Of a stretch of 64,000 bases of DNA, positions 11,682-22,877 are shown one piece after another. The stretch spans positions 94,089,298 to 94,153,297 of the forward strand of contig CM041783.1 of assembly GCA_023374045.1 (NCBI GenBank), written 5' to 3'. Origin of the DNA: Limonium bicolor. Lineage: Eukaryota; Streptophyta; Magnoliopsida; Caryophyllales; Plumbaginaceae. The notes beneath the pieces are model-generated. The model was not told the origin of the DNA. It was given only the letters and a program-made list of their open reading frames with translations, and did not search any database. Every line of letters starts with the position of its first letter. Within the stretch, counting starts at the first letter, position 1. A program made the position numbers and the translations under genes.

Positions 11682-12330
11682 CTCAGAATTGGAGCCCTTG
11701 GTCAATTAGATCCTGGATTCTGTGTTGTAGGGCCCTGCAGTGGTCAGTGTCGTGACCGGGCAGCTGATGGAAGTATCAAAATTGAGTAAGATCCTTCCCC
11801 AAATGAGTAGTTCCTGGCCTCAGGGCGAGCGGTTGCATCAGATATCTTCCTCGAAGCTCTTTAAGTGCTTGTCTTGGTGTTCGACCGATATCTGTAAACT
11901 CTCTTTGTCGAGAATTCCGTCGGGGCGGTTCTACTGTCCCAACGCTCCAACCAGGTCCTCTTGACTGTCGATCACTGTCTTCCTCATGTTGCTTGGTCCT
12001 CTTGCGGGTGCAGCTTTGGATGCAAGTTGCTGCTCCTGGTTGCCTAATCACTTTCCTGAGTTTTGTAGAAATTTCTTTGACATTCTCCTTCGATCCTCGG
12101 ACCCAAATGGAGCCAACTTCAATGCAGTCAAAAAGGGTGTTGAGAAGCCTGTCCACCAACTCATCCCGAGCTTGACGTTCGGACTCGAGGGAAAGAGCCT
12201 TTGCTTTCAACTCTTCGATAACAGCAACGTAGTTAGATTCCACGGCGTCCATGGCAGCACTATGCCTCTGCTCCATAGCTTCAACGGTGGCCATGTGCTT
12301 TTGTTCCAAAATTGCGAGCTGGGCTTCCAT
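11682..12330 (-). pseudogene. Tat/Ogre-type gag-like ORF, copy 1
   Basis: A short gag-like protein of about 216 codons starts at the ATG at 12330. It has an N-terminal coiled coil (about residues 1-55, heptad-like, rich in E, A, L and M), a basic middle, and a C-terminal zinc-binding-like box around FHQLPGHDTDHC followed by RIQDLIDQG, which is typical of the C-terminal gag of Tat/Ogre elements. In this copy the first cysteine codon of the box is a TGA stop (about 11776); copy 2 keeps the cysteine. The central capsid-like gag domain is absent. It may supply only RNA binding in trans to an autonomous partner. Confidence 0.65.
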
Positions 12331-12439
12331 GTCAATTGGACCGCACTTAGGACTTGAGTCTACCTGTGTCCAAGGTGTCCATTATTAGCTAACCAAAGGA
12401 AGTGGGCTGAAACATGATGCTTCACAAGATAGATCGAAG

Positions 12440-13280
12440 CAGACTTATGCTGAAAGCGAGTGGGCCAGGATACCCAGAGAATGTCTGGGCTAGAGTATCT
12501 TTCAGACTATGAACTGGAACTTGGACTAAAACCTAAACAGATGGCTTTGATTGGGCCTGAGAGGTGACACCTAGATCTAGGGTTTGGGGCTAGGGCCCGA
12601 ATAAGAAGTCTACCTAGTCTAGAATGAGCCCTTGGGCCGGAATGTGTTTGGGCCTGGAGTAAAGCACATGGGCTGGCATGGACCCTAAATCACAAATGGG
12701 CCCAACTTTCTTTGGGCCAGAGAAGATGGTTGCTAAGCAGAAAAAGATTTTACTTTCATAACTTGTGGGTTATTTCAAGTTCAGGTGGATTTCTTTTTTA
12801 TGGGCCTATAACTGATTGCATAATTCAAATTGGGCCAGAAGAGAAATAACCTAAGTCTAAGCTTTTGGGCCGAAGCCCAAATGACTCACATATTAAACCA
12901 AACAGGACCTCTAGGCCGCAAACAAGCAGAGCCGCCAATTCGGGTTGGGCTAGGTTAATGTAGGAGAAGTTCCTATCAATCTCTAGGCTGGGTAATGGGC
13001 CGATCATACGAGCAAACAAGGCCCACAAAAATTCAACATGTCCTCACTAGACGTTTAAATCAAACCGGGTATGGATCGATCCGGAGAGGTGCTTGGGGCC
13101 TGGGCCCAGGTCACCTCAAAGGAATAGGGCTTGCACGCTATTCTCCTTGGGCTTCCCCACTCTTTTCACATCACCTGAAGGTGTGCGTCTACGGTCGGGT
13201 CTTTGACTGACCAAACAATGGGCTAGGTAAGGATACTCCCAGGAAAATGCTTGGGGCTAAAGCCCAGGTATTAAGGGGGT
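12440..13280. promoter_or_regulatory. Dense TGGGCC/TGGGCT motif cluster in 5' leader
   Basis: Between the gag start and the primer site there are at least 15 TGGGC[CT] or GGCCCA words in about 830 bp. TGGGCY is the plant site II element, bound by TCP transcription factors. The same cluster is in the second internal region (about 19700-20540). Regulatory role is inference. Confidence 0.45.
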
Positions 13281-13531
13281 GTGGTTAGACGACACCCTCC
13301 TCTTTTCCCCCACTTATTCACATCACCTAAAAGGTGTGAGTCCCTGACAGGGGACCCTCAAACAGGTCCCGGGGTAAAATCGGTTTGCATGGACCCTCGC
13401 TCTCACATGATGCAAAGGTGCAGAAATTAAAGTGCGTAAAAAAGTAAACAAACAAAGTAATAAAGCCATAAATAAACATTTTCGAGTTAAGCCCTCTTTC
13501 TTAAAACTAAACAAGTTAAAATTAAGAGTTT

Positions 13532-13550
13532 GTCCCCAGCAGAGTCGCCA
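13532..13550 (-). other. Primer-binding site after LTR B
   Basis: Minus strand TGGCGACTCTGCTGGGGAC, three bases from the LTR end; this sequence is characteristic of Tat/Ogre elements, where the primer is an arginine tRNA. Confidence 0.8.
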
Positions 13551-13553
13551 GTC

Positions 13554-15595
13554 TGTGAGCCTCGATTTTAAACCCTATCCTATGTGGATTGAGTTGATTG
13601 GGATCTAGTCGGGTTTTAGGTCTACTTATAGCCTAAGATTAATAACTATGTCATATAACAATAATTATTAAAACCTAAACTAGCTCACTGGAACCTATTA
13701 TGAGTCGCCACCTAATTTTAACCTAGATCAAATTAGGAAAGGAGAGTTCGGGTTCGGGGGCTTGATATTCGACTTAATTAGGGTTCAAATTACTTTCATT
13801 ACCCTTCCTAGGTCATTTTTCCTCTACTTGGTTTATTTACGGCTTTCTACAAAGTTGTTTTTAACCTAAGTGCGCGAGCTTCTGTTTTTTTGTGTTTTTT
13901 AGCATTTTTTGACAGAAAATTAAAGTGAACTTAAAAGCTACCTAAACTAGGGTTTCGGAGGCAGAATTAGGTTGAATTTTGCTTACGTCCGTAGCCACGG
14001 ACCCCATGTCCGAGACCACGGACCTCAGTTAACCTAATTATACAAAAGAGTCGAAATTAAAGGAAAACAAAAATTTGCAAAGTCCGGGGCCACGGACAGG
14101 CTGTCCGTGGGCCCGGACATTATTAGAAAACCTAAATTTTGAATTTTTTAAAATCCCGCCGCCGTCCGTGGGCATCCGGGCTTACGGACAGGGAGTCCGG
14201 GACCCCGGACATGACGTCCGTGGGTGCGGACCGCCCTCGGACGGCGGCGTTGAGGCTGTTCCCGAAGGTGTTTTTGGCTCAAATTTTATGGGTGTGTAGC
14301 CTGAAAGATGTACAAGACGTTAGTGATTGAAAGAATTCAATTTGAAGTCAAAATTAATACGAAACTTAGTTAACAAGTTATTAGACAGAAACACAAACAA
14401 ACCTTAATTCAGAAGCAATAAAAAGTCAATTCGATTAGAAATTTCACACATAAGTGTATTCTGATCAGAGGGGTTAAGGAAGTTAAATTCCAACCTGTTT
14501 TGACTTCGGGATTTGATTGTTCCTTCACATCGGGAATCTTCGAGAGCTTCGTTGATGGCCAATCCGGTTCGACTTTGACCCAAGCTTCTGGCTCCTTCTT
14601 CCTTGTATTGTTATCCACGGTTTGCTTCTGTATTTTTTGTGTTTTGGTGCTAGGAATCTCAATGGGAGAAGAAGGAACGTGTTTTTTGGTGATTTCGGGA
14701 TGATTTCGGTATAGATTCGAGGCTCGGGGTTGCAAAAACGTTGGAAATAGGTTGACGGCTGAGTTCTCTGACTTTGGGGATGATCTCCCCTGCCCTAGTT
14801 CGTTTTTTGGGGGTCCTTTTATAGAAAGAGCATGGTCAAATTGATAGAGCAAGATCTTTATCTAAAACGCTGATTTCGTGCTCTAAGGGAATCTGATTTT
14901 GTAAAATATGTTTCAGGCCGAGATAAAATATGAAATTTTAACTGAAGATAAAGGATGATTTTTAAGAATTTTGAGAGTTGGAATCGGGTTATTTTGATAA
15001 ATAACCGATTAGATAAAAATCTTGCAATCTGGAATCTCCCATAATTCATAACTTATTATTGGAAAGTCGAAATAACGAAATTACAACGGCATTAGTCTCT
15101 AATAAACATCCTCTATCTTGCGTTAAACTTTCATGACGTTTTGTTTTAATTTCGGTATTTTCCATAGGAGAGAGAAAATTGCAAAAATGATTGAATTTCT
15201 CTTTTAAATTTTGGGCTAAGGTACCAAATAAAATAATTTCAGGTTTATGACTGTATGTAGTCATGCTAACCATGTGACAATTTTATTTTAATTTTGGAAA
15301 CCTTTTATTATTTCTATTTTGAGGTTATTTCATGTGTTAATTAAAGAAATTAGCTTATAATATGAATTAAAAGCTAAATTTCCAAAATAAATATTATCAG
15401 AGAATCATGAAATACCTTTCATAATGACTATGATATTTGGAAGTGTTTGGAGATAATGAACAAGTCATATAAAAATAGAAAATCCCGATAATGTCCTTGG
15501 AAAATCCCGCCTTGGTGCTTTTTGACCCCTTTTACCCTTTGTAACACGTATGCCTTAGAGACTACTCCGGGGGGGTTGAAATTTTGGGTATAACA
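13554..15595 (-). repeat. Ogre-like LTR B (shared middle LTR)
   Basis: 2,042 bp, the same length as LTR A. It serves as 5' LTR for internal region 1 and 3' LTR for internal region 2. The inverted-repeat cluster is at about 13985-14245. Confidence 0.9.
14815..14823 (-). promoter_or_regulatory. TATA box of Ogre-like LTR B
   Basis: Minus strand TATAAAAGG, same position as in LTR A. Confidence 0.6.
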
Positions 15596-18500
15596 GATTG
15601 CCCCCCGTCAACTAGGCTTTGTAATGAAGATGAAAAGACTAGTTGATGCCTGAGTGATACCCCAAAATTTTGGGATCTTAAAAGTCCTTGTATGCAGATT
15701 GTTGAACTATTCGAAGGCGCCAACTATCTGAAATGATGATATGTTGTCGAGCTATTCTAAGGCGCTGACTACCTAAAGATGATGAAAATTTTGTCAATCT
15801 ATTCTAAGGCGTTCACTACCTGAAAATGATGTCAATGATGCCAAGCTATTCTAAGGCGTTGACTACCTGAAAATGATAATGTCAAGCGATTCTAAGGCGT
15901 TGACTACCTGAAAGATGAAGAAATGTCAAGCGATTCTAAGGCATTGACAACCTAAAAGATGAAGAAATGTCAAGCGATTCTAAGGCGTTGACAACCTAAA
16001 AGATGAAGTAATGTGTAGATGCAGGAATGCTGATGATGCTCGGATGCTTTTGGGGACCGAAACCCGTGTCAATGCTCCTGGCTGGACCCAATGTGGACTT
16101 ATTGCCATCACCCCCCAAGCCGGTGTGCAGGGATAACTCCTGGTAAAAACCCTGGGGACTTATTGCCATCGCCCACCACTCGTTGATCCCAAAATAAGTT
16201 GACATCGCATAGGAGGATTTATTGCCATCACCTCGCCAACTTTTCTGTTGCCAGGTCTTGTGACGCGCCTAGATAATGCAGATGAATGATATGAAGATGA
16301 TGCAAATGAAAGTGATGCAAATGTAGATGATGAAGATGATGCAAATGCAAATGATATGGATGATATGAAAATGATGTCCGGATGCTTCTGGGGACCGAAA
16401 CCCGTTCCAACGCCCCTTGCTGGTATACTATGGGGACTTATTGCCTCTGCCCACCAGCTGAGGTGGGGATAACTTCTAGATTACCAAGGGGACTTATTGC
16501 CACTGCCCACTAGTTGTTTCTCCCAAGAAGTTGACATGAAGATGGGGACTTATTGCCTCTGCCCCGCCAACTTAGATCACGCTCTGTCTCGTATTTGTCT
16601 CGCACTAGGTCTCGTACTGGTCTCGCACTGGATGATGAAAATGCAGGGTCTCGCACTGATGAAGATGATGGGTCTCGCACTGGTCTCGCACTGAAGAAAA
16701 TGATGGTCTCGCACTGATAAAGATGCATGGTCTCACACTGAAGTCTCGTACTAAACGGATAAAGAAAAAGCTGGATTTCGCACTGATTCTGGGTCTCGAA
16801 CTAAAAATGAGTCGGAAAGATAATGGTCTCATGCAAATGATGAGGACTGATTACTAGAGTGCCAAACATGGCAATGATGATAAGATGTATGCAATCAAAA
16901 TATATGAAAGATAAACTTTCAAAACAGGAAACTGTTGAAAAATGTGCCAAACATGGCAACGCTTGAGAAAACTCTGCTGAAAAAGGAAAGTGAAATGATC
17001 ATTTCCTGACTAAAAATTTCATATCTGCAATTTGTTTCTTAAGAAAGTGAACATGCCGTTGGTGGAAGTGTGTGGTGTTTGTTGTGGTGCTAAAGGTTTT
17101 TGCCAGTGTTCAAGATTTGTGATAGACCTGGGATTGGGTTGTGATTTTAGATGGTGGTCAGGGTTATGACGGGCCTGATGTTCTTGTGGAGATAAGGCCA
17201 ATGGCGGGCTTGAGAGTGTGTGTGTGGGGTAAGGGCTTATGTGTGCCTGTGGTGGTATGGTGGTGCTCAAGCTTTGGGTTTTAATTGGTGTTGACATGGC
17301 AATTGTTGGAACCAACAATTGCCCCCAGTATTTTCCTTAGGACAATCTGAGCTAGAGTTCATGGCAATCGATCGGAACGATCGATTACCCCCAGTACTTT
17401 CTTTGATTAAACGCGCGAACAAATCACGTCCTCACAGGGTCATGGCTTATGTTTCGATATGGCGCTTCCTAACCTACGCTCAGTGTGTTTGATGCTTGTA
17501 CCTGTCTTTTGCTCACGGTCACAACTTCTAGACCATTGAATTTGACATTTGGTGGATTTACGCATTCGATCTGTTACTTTCACGTGATTAGATACACAAC
17601 TATCAAGTCAGAAGTCTTTAAAGCTTATAACATGGCCATAGGGTGTGATGAAGGACGATGGGATCATGGAGGGATATTTGAGGTATGTGGAGCTTAAATG
17701 GATGACCGAAGCTGCAACTTGTGTCTTCTCTCAGATTCATCTTTCTTGTCTTGAAGTCGTCTACCTGCTTCATGTTGACGTTTTTTTTCGAGCTTCTGGA
17801 CCTGGACTTTTGAAGTTGTCCTCTACACCATTTCCCTTTTTGTCATTTGGATTTCTTCAAGGCACTTCGGGTTTGCCTTTTTGTTTTATCCTTTCTGGAC
17901 TTTGCCTTCGGGGTTCTTGTGTTTCCCGGTTTTGGGCTTCGAGAACTGTTTTGATGTGAGCTCTTTAGATCCTGTGTCACTCTGGGACCATTTGTGGATC
18001 ACTTTGTCATGCTGATAGCGGCGTTGCTTCTTTGGACTGATGAGAACGTTATCTAAGAGTTTGACTCCTCGCTCCCTTCGGTCACCGGGTCGGACTTTCA
18101 TCATTGGCTGGGTTATTTTGTGGTGTTCATATTATCGAAAAGGGATATATGAAAGGCTCAGCGGGGGTGCCTAGGGTTTAATGTCAGGGTTTACAAGCTT
18201 TTGGCTATGTGGTGCTGCCCCTAGGTGCTTCGTCATTCCTGATAGTTGTGTATCCATTCTCTGTTACTTTTCACAGATCTAAGAGTAAATTTACAAATTA
18301 TCTCCTTCGGTCGGAGTTATGCCGTTTACCTCACCTTTGAACGTGGTCTCACCAGAGTCGTGTAAAAATGACACGCTCGTTCACTCATGGTTTTTCCACT
18401 CAAGACACTCTCGTGAGATTTTCACTTGGAAACTCGTTCGCACATTTAAACAAAAGATAAAAGACAACGAACTTAAACTTAGATTGCCCCCAGTATTGAT

Positions 18501-18925
18501 TTTGGGGTTTGTGACAACAATTCGATAAATGTGGACCTTGAACCTCTTTGTGGGTTGTGAGTTGTGGTGTTTGGTTAGGCATGTTCAAATTTTCAGAAAC
18601 AAAATGCAAGTCTTTGTATCCCATTACATAGTCAGAAAATGATTACCTCGTGATCCTTGAAAGACGTGAGTGCTCTTTTTTAGTTTTTTGAATAATGCTT
18701 TGTACAAAAATTAAGAAAATGGAACTATGTTTTATTCAACAAAAAGAATAATGTTGGAAATTACAAACTCAAGAAAACTACCGAAAATGATTAAGGTAAC
18801 TAACTACTTCAAAAGTTGAAAGACAACTAATCAAGAAAAGAAATGCATTTAATGAGAAAAACACTAAAAAAACAACATTTCTGATGATGCTTGGGCACGC
18901 GTGCTCTGCGCTCTCCACCATGTTC

Positions 18926-19572
18926 TCAGAATTGGAGCCCTTGGTCAATTAGATCCTGGATTCTGTGTTGTAGGGCCCTGCAGTGGTCAGTGTCGTGACC
19001 GGGCAGCTGATGGAAGTAACAAAATTGAGTAAGATCCTTCCCCAAATGAGTAGTTCCTGGCCTCAGGGCGAGCGGTTGCATCGGAAATCTTCCTCGAAGC
19101 TCTTCAAGTGCTTGTCTTGGTGTTCGACCGATATCTGTAAACTCTCTTTGTCGAGAATTCCGTCGGGGCGGTTCTACTGTCCCAATGCTCCAACCAGGTC
19201 CTCTTGACTGTCGATCACTGTCTTCCTCATGTTGCCTGGTCCTCTTGCGGGTGCAGCTTTGGATGCAAGTTGCTGCTCCTGGTTGCCTAACCACTTTCCT
19301 GAGTTTTGTAGCAATTTCTTTGAATTCTCCTTCGATCCTCGGACCCTAATGGAGCCAACTTCAATGCAGTCAAAAAGGGTGTTGAGAAGCCTATCCACCA
19401 ACTCATCCCGAGCTTGACGTTCGGACTCGAGGGAAAGAGCCTTTGCTTTCAACTCTTCGATAACAGCAACGTAGTTAGATTCCACGGCGTCCATGGCAGC
19501 ACTATGCCTCTGCTCCATAGCTTCAACGGTGGCCATGTGCTTTTGTTCCAAAATTGCGAGCTGGGCTTCCAT
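18926..19572 (-). pseudogene. Tat/Ogre-type gag-like ORF, copy 2
   Basis: Same protein as copy 1, starting at 19572. The first part (19572 to about 19320) stays in frame, then a one-base deletion relative to copy 1 shifts it; the second part (19294-18926) continues in the correct frame and keeps the full cysteine-histidine box and the natural stop. So the two copies are broken at different sites: copy 1 by a nonsense change, copy 2 by a frameshift. The ancestor was therefore open throughout, and the ORF was probably functional when the array formed. Confidence 0.65.
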
Positions 19573-20769
19573 GTCAATTGGACCGCACTTAGGACTTGAG
19601 TCTACCTATGTCCAAGGTGTCCATTATTAGCTAACCAAAGGAAGTGGGCTGAAACATGATGCTTCACAAGATAGATCGAAGCAGACTTATGCTGAAAGCG
19701 AGTGGGCCAGGATACCCAGAGAATGTCTGGGCTAGAGTATCTTTCAGACTATGAACTGGAACTTGGACTAAAACCTAAACAGATGGCTTTGATTGGGCCT
19801 GAGAGGTGACACCTAGATCTAGGGTTTGGGGCTAGGGCCCGAATAAGAAATCTACCTAGTCTAGAATGAGCCCTTGGGCCGGAATGTGTTTGGGCCTGGA
19901 GTAAAGCACATGGGCTGGCATGGTCCCTAAATCACAAATGGGCCCAACTTTCTTTGGGCCAGAAAAGATGGTTGCTAAGCAGAAAAAGATTTTACTTTCA
20001 TAACTTGTGGGTTATTTCAAGTTCAGGTGGATTTCTTTTTATGGGCCTATAACTGATTGCATAATTCAAATTGGGCCAGAAGAGAAATAACCTAAGTCTA
20101 AGCTTTGGGCCGAAGCCCAAATGACTCACATATTAAACCAAACAGGACCTCTAGGCCGCAAACAAGCAGAGCCGCCAATTCGGGTTGGGCTAGGTTAATG
20201 TAGGAGAAGTTCCTATCAATCTCTAGGCTGGGTAATGGGCCGATCATACGAGCAAACAAGGCCCACACAAATTCAACATGTCCTCACTAGACGTTTAAAT
20301 CAAACCGGGTATGGATCGATCCGGAGAGGTGCTTGGGGCCTGGGCCCAGGTCACCTCAAAGGAATAGGGCTTGCACGCTATTCTCCTTGGGCTTCCCCAC
20401 TCTTTTCACATCACCTGAAGGTGTGCGTCTACGGTCGGGTCTTTGACTGACCAAACAATGGGCTAGGTAAGGATACTGCCAGGAAAATGCTTGGGGCTAA
20501 AGCCCAGGTATTAAGGGGGTGTGGTTAGACGACACCCTCCTCTTTTCCCCCACTTATTCACATCACCTAAAAGGTGTGAGTCCCTGACAGGGGACCCTCA
20601 AACAGGTCCCGGGGTAAAATCGGTTTGCATGGACCCTCGCTCTCACATGATGCAAAGGTGCAGAAATTAAAGTGCGCAAAAAGTAAACAAACAAAGTAAT
20701 AAAGCCATAAATAAACATTTTCGAGTTAAGCCCTCTTTCTTAAAATAAACAAGTTAAAATTAAGAGTTT

Positions 20770-20788
20770 GTCCCCAGCAGAGTCGCCA
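20770..20788 (-). other. Primer-binding site after LTR C
   Basis: Same sequence and spacing as at 13532-13550. Confidence 0.8.
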
Positions 20789-20791
20789 GTC

Positions 20792-22872
20792 TGTGAGCCT
20801 CGATTTTAAACCCTATCCTATGTGGATTAAGTTGATTGGGATCTAGTCGGGTTTTAGGTCCACTTATAACCTAAGATTAATAACTATGTCATATAACAAT
20901 AATTATTAAAACCTAAACTAGCTCACTGGAACCTATTATGAGTCGCCACCTAATTTTAACCTAGATCAAATTAGGAAAGGAGAGTTCGGGTTCGGGGGCT
21001 TGATATTCGACTTAATTAGGGTTCAATTACTTTATTACCCTTCCTAGGTCGTTTTTCCTCTACTTGGTTTATTTACGGCTTTCTACAAGTTGTTTTTAAC
21101 CTAAGTGCGCGAGCTTCTGTTTTTTTGTGTTTTTTTAGCATTTTTTGACAGAAAATTAAAGTGAACTTAAAAGCTACCTAAACTAGGGTTTCGGAGGCAG
21201 AATTAGGTCGAATTTTGCTTACGTCCGTAGCCACGGACCCCATGTCCGAGACCACGGACCCCAGTTAACCTAATTATACAAAAGAGTCAAAATTAAAGGA
21301 AAACAAAAATTTACAAAGTCCAGGGCCACGGACAGGCTGTCCGTGGGCCCGGACATTATTAGAAAACCAAAATTTTGAATTTTTTAAAATCCCGCCGCCG
21401 TCCGTGGGCATCCGGGCTTACGGACAGGGAGTCCGGGACCCCGGACATGATGTCCGTGGGTGCGGACCGCCCTCGGACGGCGGCGTTGAGGCTGTTCCCG
21501 AAGGTGTTTTTGGCTCACATTTTATGGGTGTGTAGCCTGAAAGATGTACAAGACGTTAGTGATTGAAAGAATTCAATTTGAAGTCAAAATTAATACGAAA
21601 CTTAGTTAACAAGTTATTAGACAGAACACAAACAAACCTTAATTCAGAAGCAATAAAAAGTCAATTCGATTAGAAATTTCACACATAAGTGTATTCTGAT
21701 CAGAGGGGTTAAGGAAGTCAATTCCAACCTGTTTTGACTTCGGGATTGATTGTTTCCTTCACGTCGGGAATCTTCGAAATGGCCAATCCGCGACTTTGAC
21801 CCAAGCTTCTGGCTCCTTCTTCCTTGTATTGTTAGCCACGGTTTGCTTCTGTATTTTTTGTGTTTTGGTGCTAGGAATCTCAATGGGAGAAGTGAGGAAA
21901 AGAGATGCGTAGTCGTTTAGTTGGGTTTGGCAGGTGATTTAGAAGAAAGAACGTTTTTTTTTTTGGTGATTTCGGGATGATTTCGGTATAGATTCGAGGC
22001 TCGGGGTTGCAAAAACGTTGGAAATAGGTTGACGGCTGAGTTCTCTGACTTTGGGGATGATCTCCCCTGCCCTAGTTCATTTTTTGGGGGTCCTTTTATA
22101 GAAAGAGCATGGTCAAATTGATAGAGCAAGATCTTTATCTAAAACGCTGATTTCGTGCTCTAAGGGAATCTGATTTTGTAAAATATGTTTCAGGCCGAGA
22201 TAAATTATGAAATTTTAACTGAAGATAAAGGATGATTTTTATAAATTTTGAGAGTTGGAATCGGGTTATTTTGATAAATAACCGATTAGATAAAAATCTT
22301 GCAATCTGGAATCTCCCATAATTCATAACTTATTATTGGAAATTCGAAATAACGAAATTCCAATGGCATTAGTCTCTAATAAACATCCTCTATCTTGTGT
22401 TAAACTTTCATGACATTTTGTTTTAATTTCGGTATTTTCCATAGGAGAGAGAAAATTGCAAAAATGATTGAATTTCTCTTTTAAATTTTGGGCTAAGGTA
22501 CCAAATAAAATAATTTCAGGGTTATGACTGTATGTAGTCATGCTAACCATGTGACAATTTTATTTTAATTTTGGAAACCTTTTATTATTTCTATTTTGAG
22601 GTTATTTCATGTGTTAATTAAAGAAATTAGCTTATAATATGAATTAAAAGCTAAATTTCCAGAATAAATATTATCAGAGAATCATGAAATACCTTTCATA
22701 ATGACTATGATATTTGGAAGTGTTTGGAGATAATGAACAAGTCATATAAAAATAGAAAATCCCGATAATGTCCTTGGGAAATCCCGCCTTGGTGCTTTTT
22801 GACCCCTTTTACCCTTTGTAACACGTATGCCTTAGAGACTACTCCGTGGGGGTTGAAATTTTGGGTATAACA
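20792..22872 (-). repeat. Ogre-like LTR C (5' LTR of the array)
   Basis: 2,081 bp, more divergent than A and B. It carries an extra segment of about 70 bp near 21890-21960 and small deletions near 21775. The inverted-repeat cluster is at about 21225-21483. It ends TAACA followed by the target duplicate CAAAT. Confidence 0.9.
22092..22100 (-). promoter_or_regulatory. TATA box of Ogre-like LTR C
   Basis: Minus strand TATAAAAGG, in the LTR that would drive transcription of the array. Confidence 0.6.
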
Positions 22873-22877
22873 CAAAT
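22873..22877. repeat. Target-site duplication CAAAT (right)
   Basis: Identical to 5257-5261. Confidence 0.85.

Larger units (their letters stand above)
15596..20791 (-). mobile_element. Internal region 2 of Ogre-like array
   Basis: Homologous to 7304-13553 but without the 1.1-kb duplication. In order it holds the G-rich tract, TTCTAAGGCG array, GGGGACTTATTGCC and GTCTCGCAC zones, non-coding DNA, gag-like ORF, TGGGCC-rich leader and primer site. No pol domains. Confidence 0.85.
5262..22872 (-). mobile_element. Ogre/Tat-like Gypsy array: LTR-internal-LTR-internal-LTR
   Basis: Three full LTRs (5262-7303, 13554-15595, 20792-22872) alternate with two homologous internal regions. A primer site reading TGGCGACTCTGCTGGGGAC on the minus strand follows the middle and right LTRs, and a G-rich tract precedes the left and middle ones, so transcription runs leftward. 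The primer-site sequence and the FHxxxGHDTxxC box in gag are typical of Tat/Ogre elements. No protease, RT or integrase is present, so it is non-autonomous. One target duplication (CAAAT) flanks the whole array, so it descends from one integration that later grew by LTR-LTR recombination. Confidence 0.85.
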
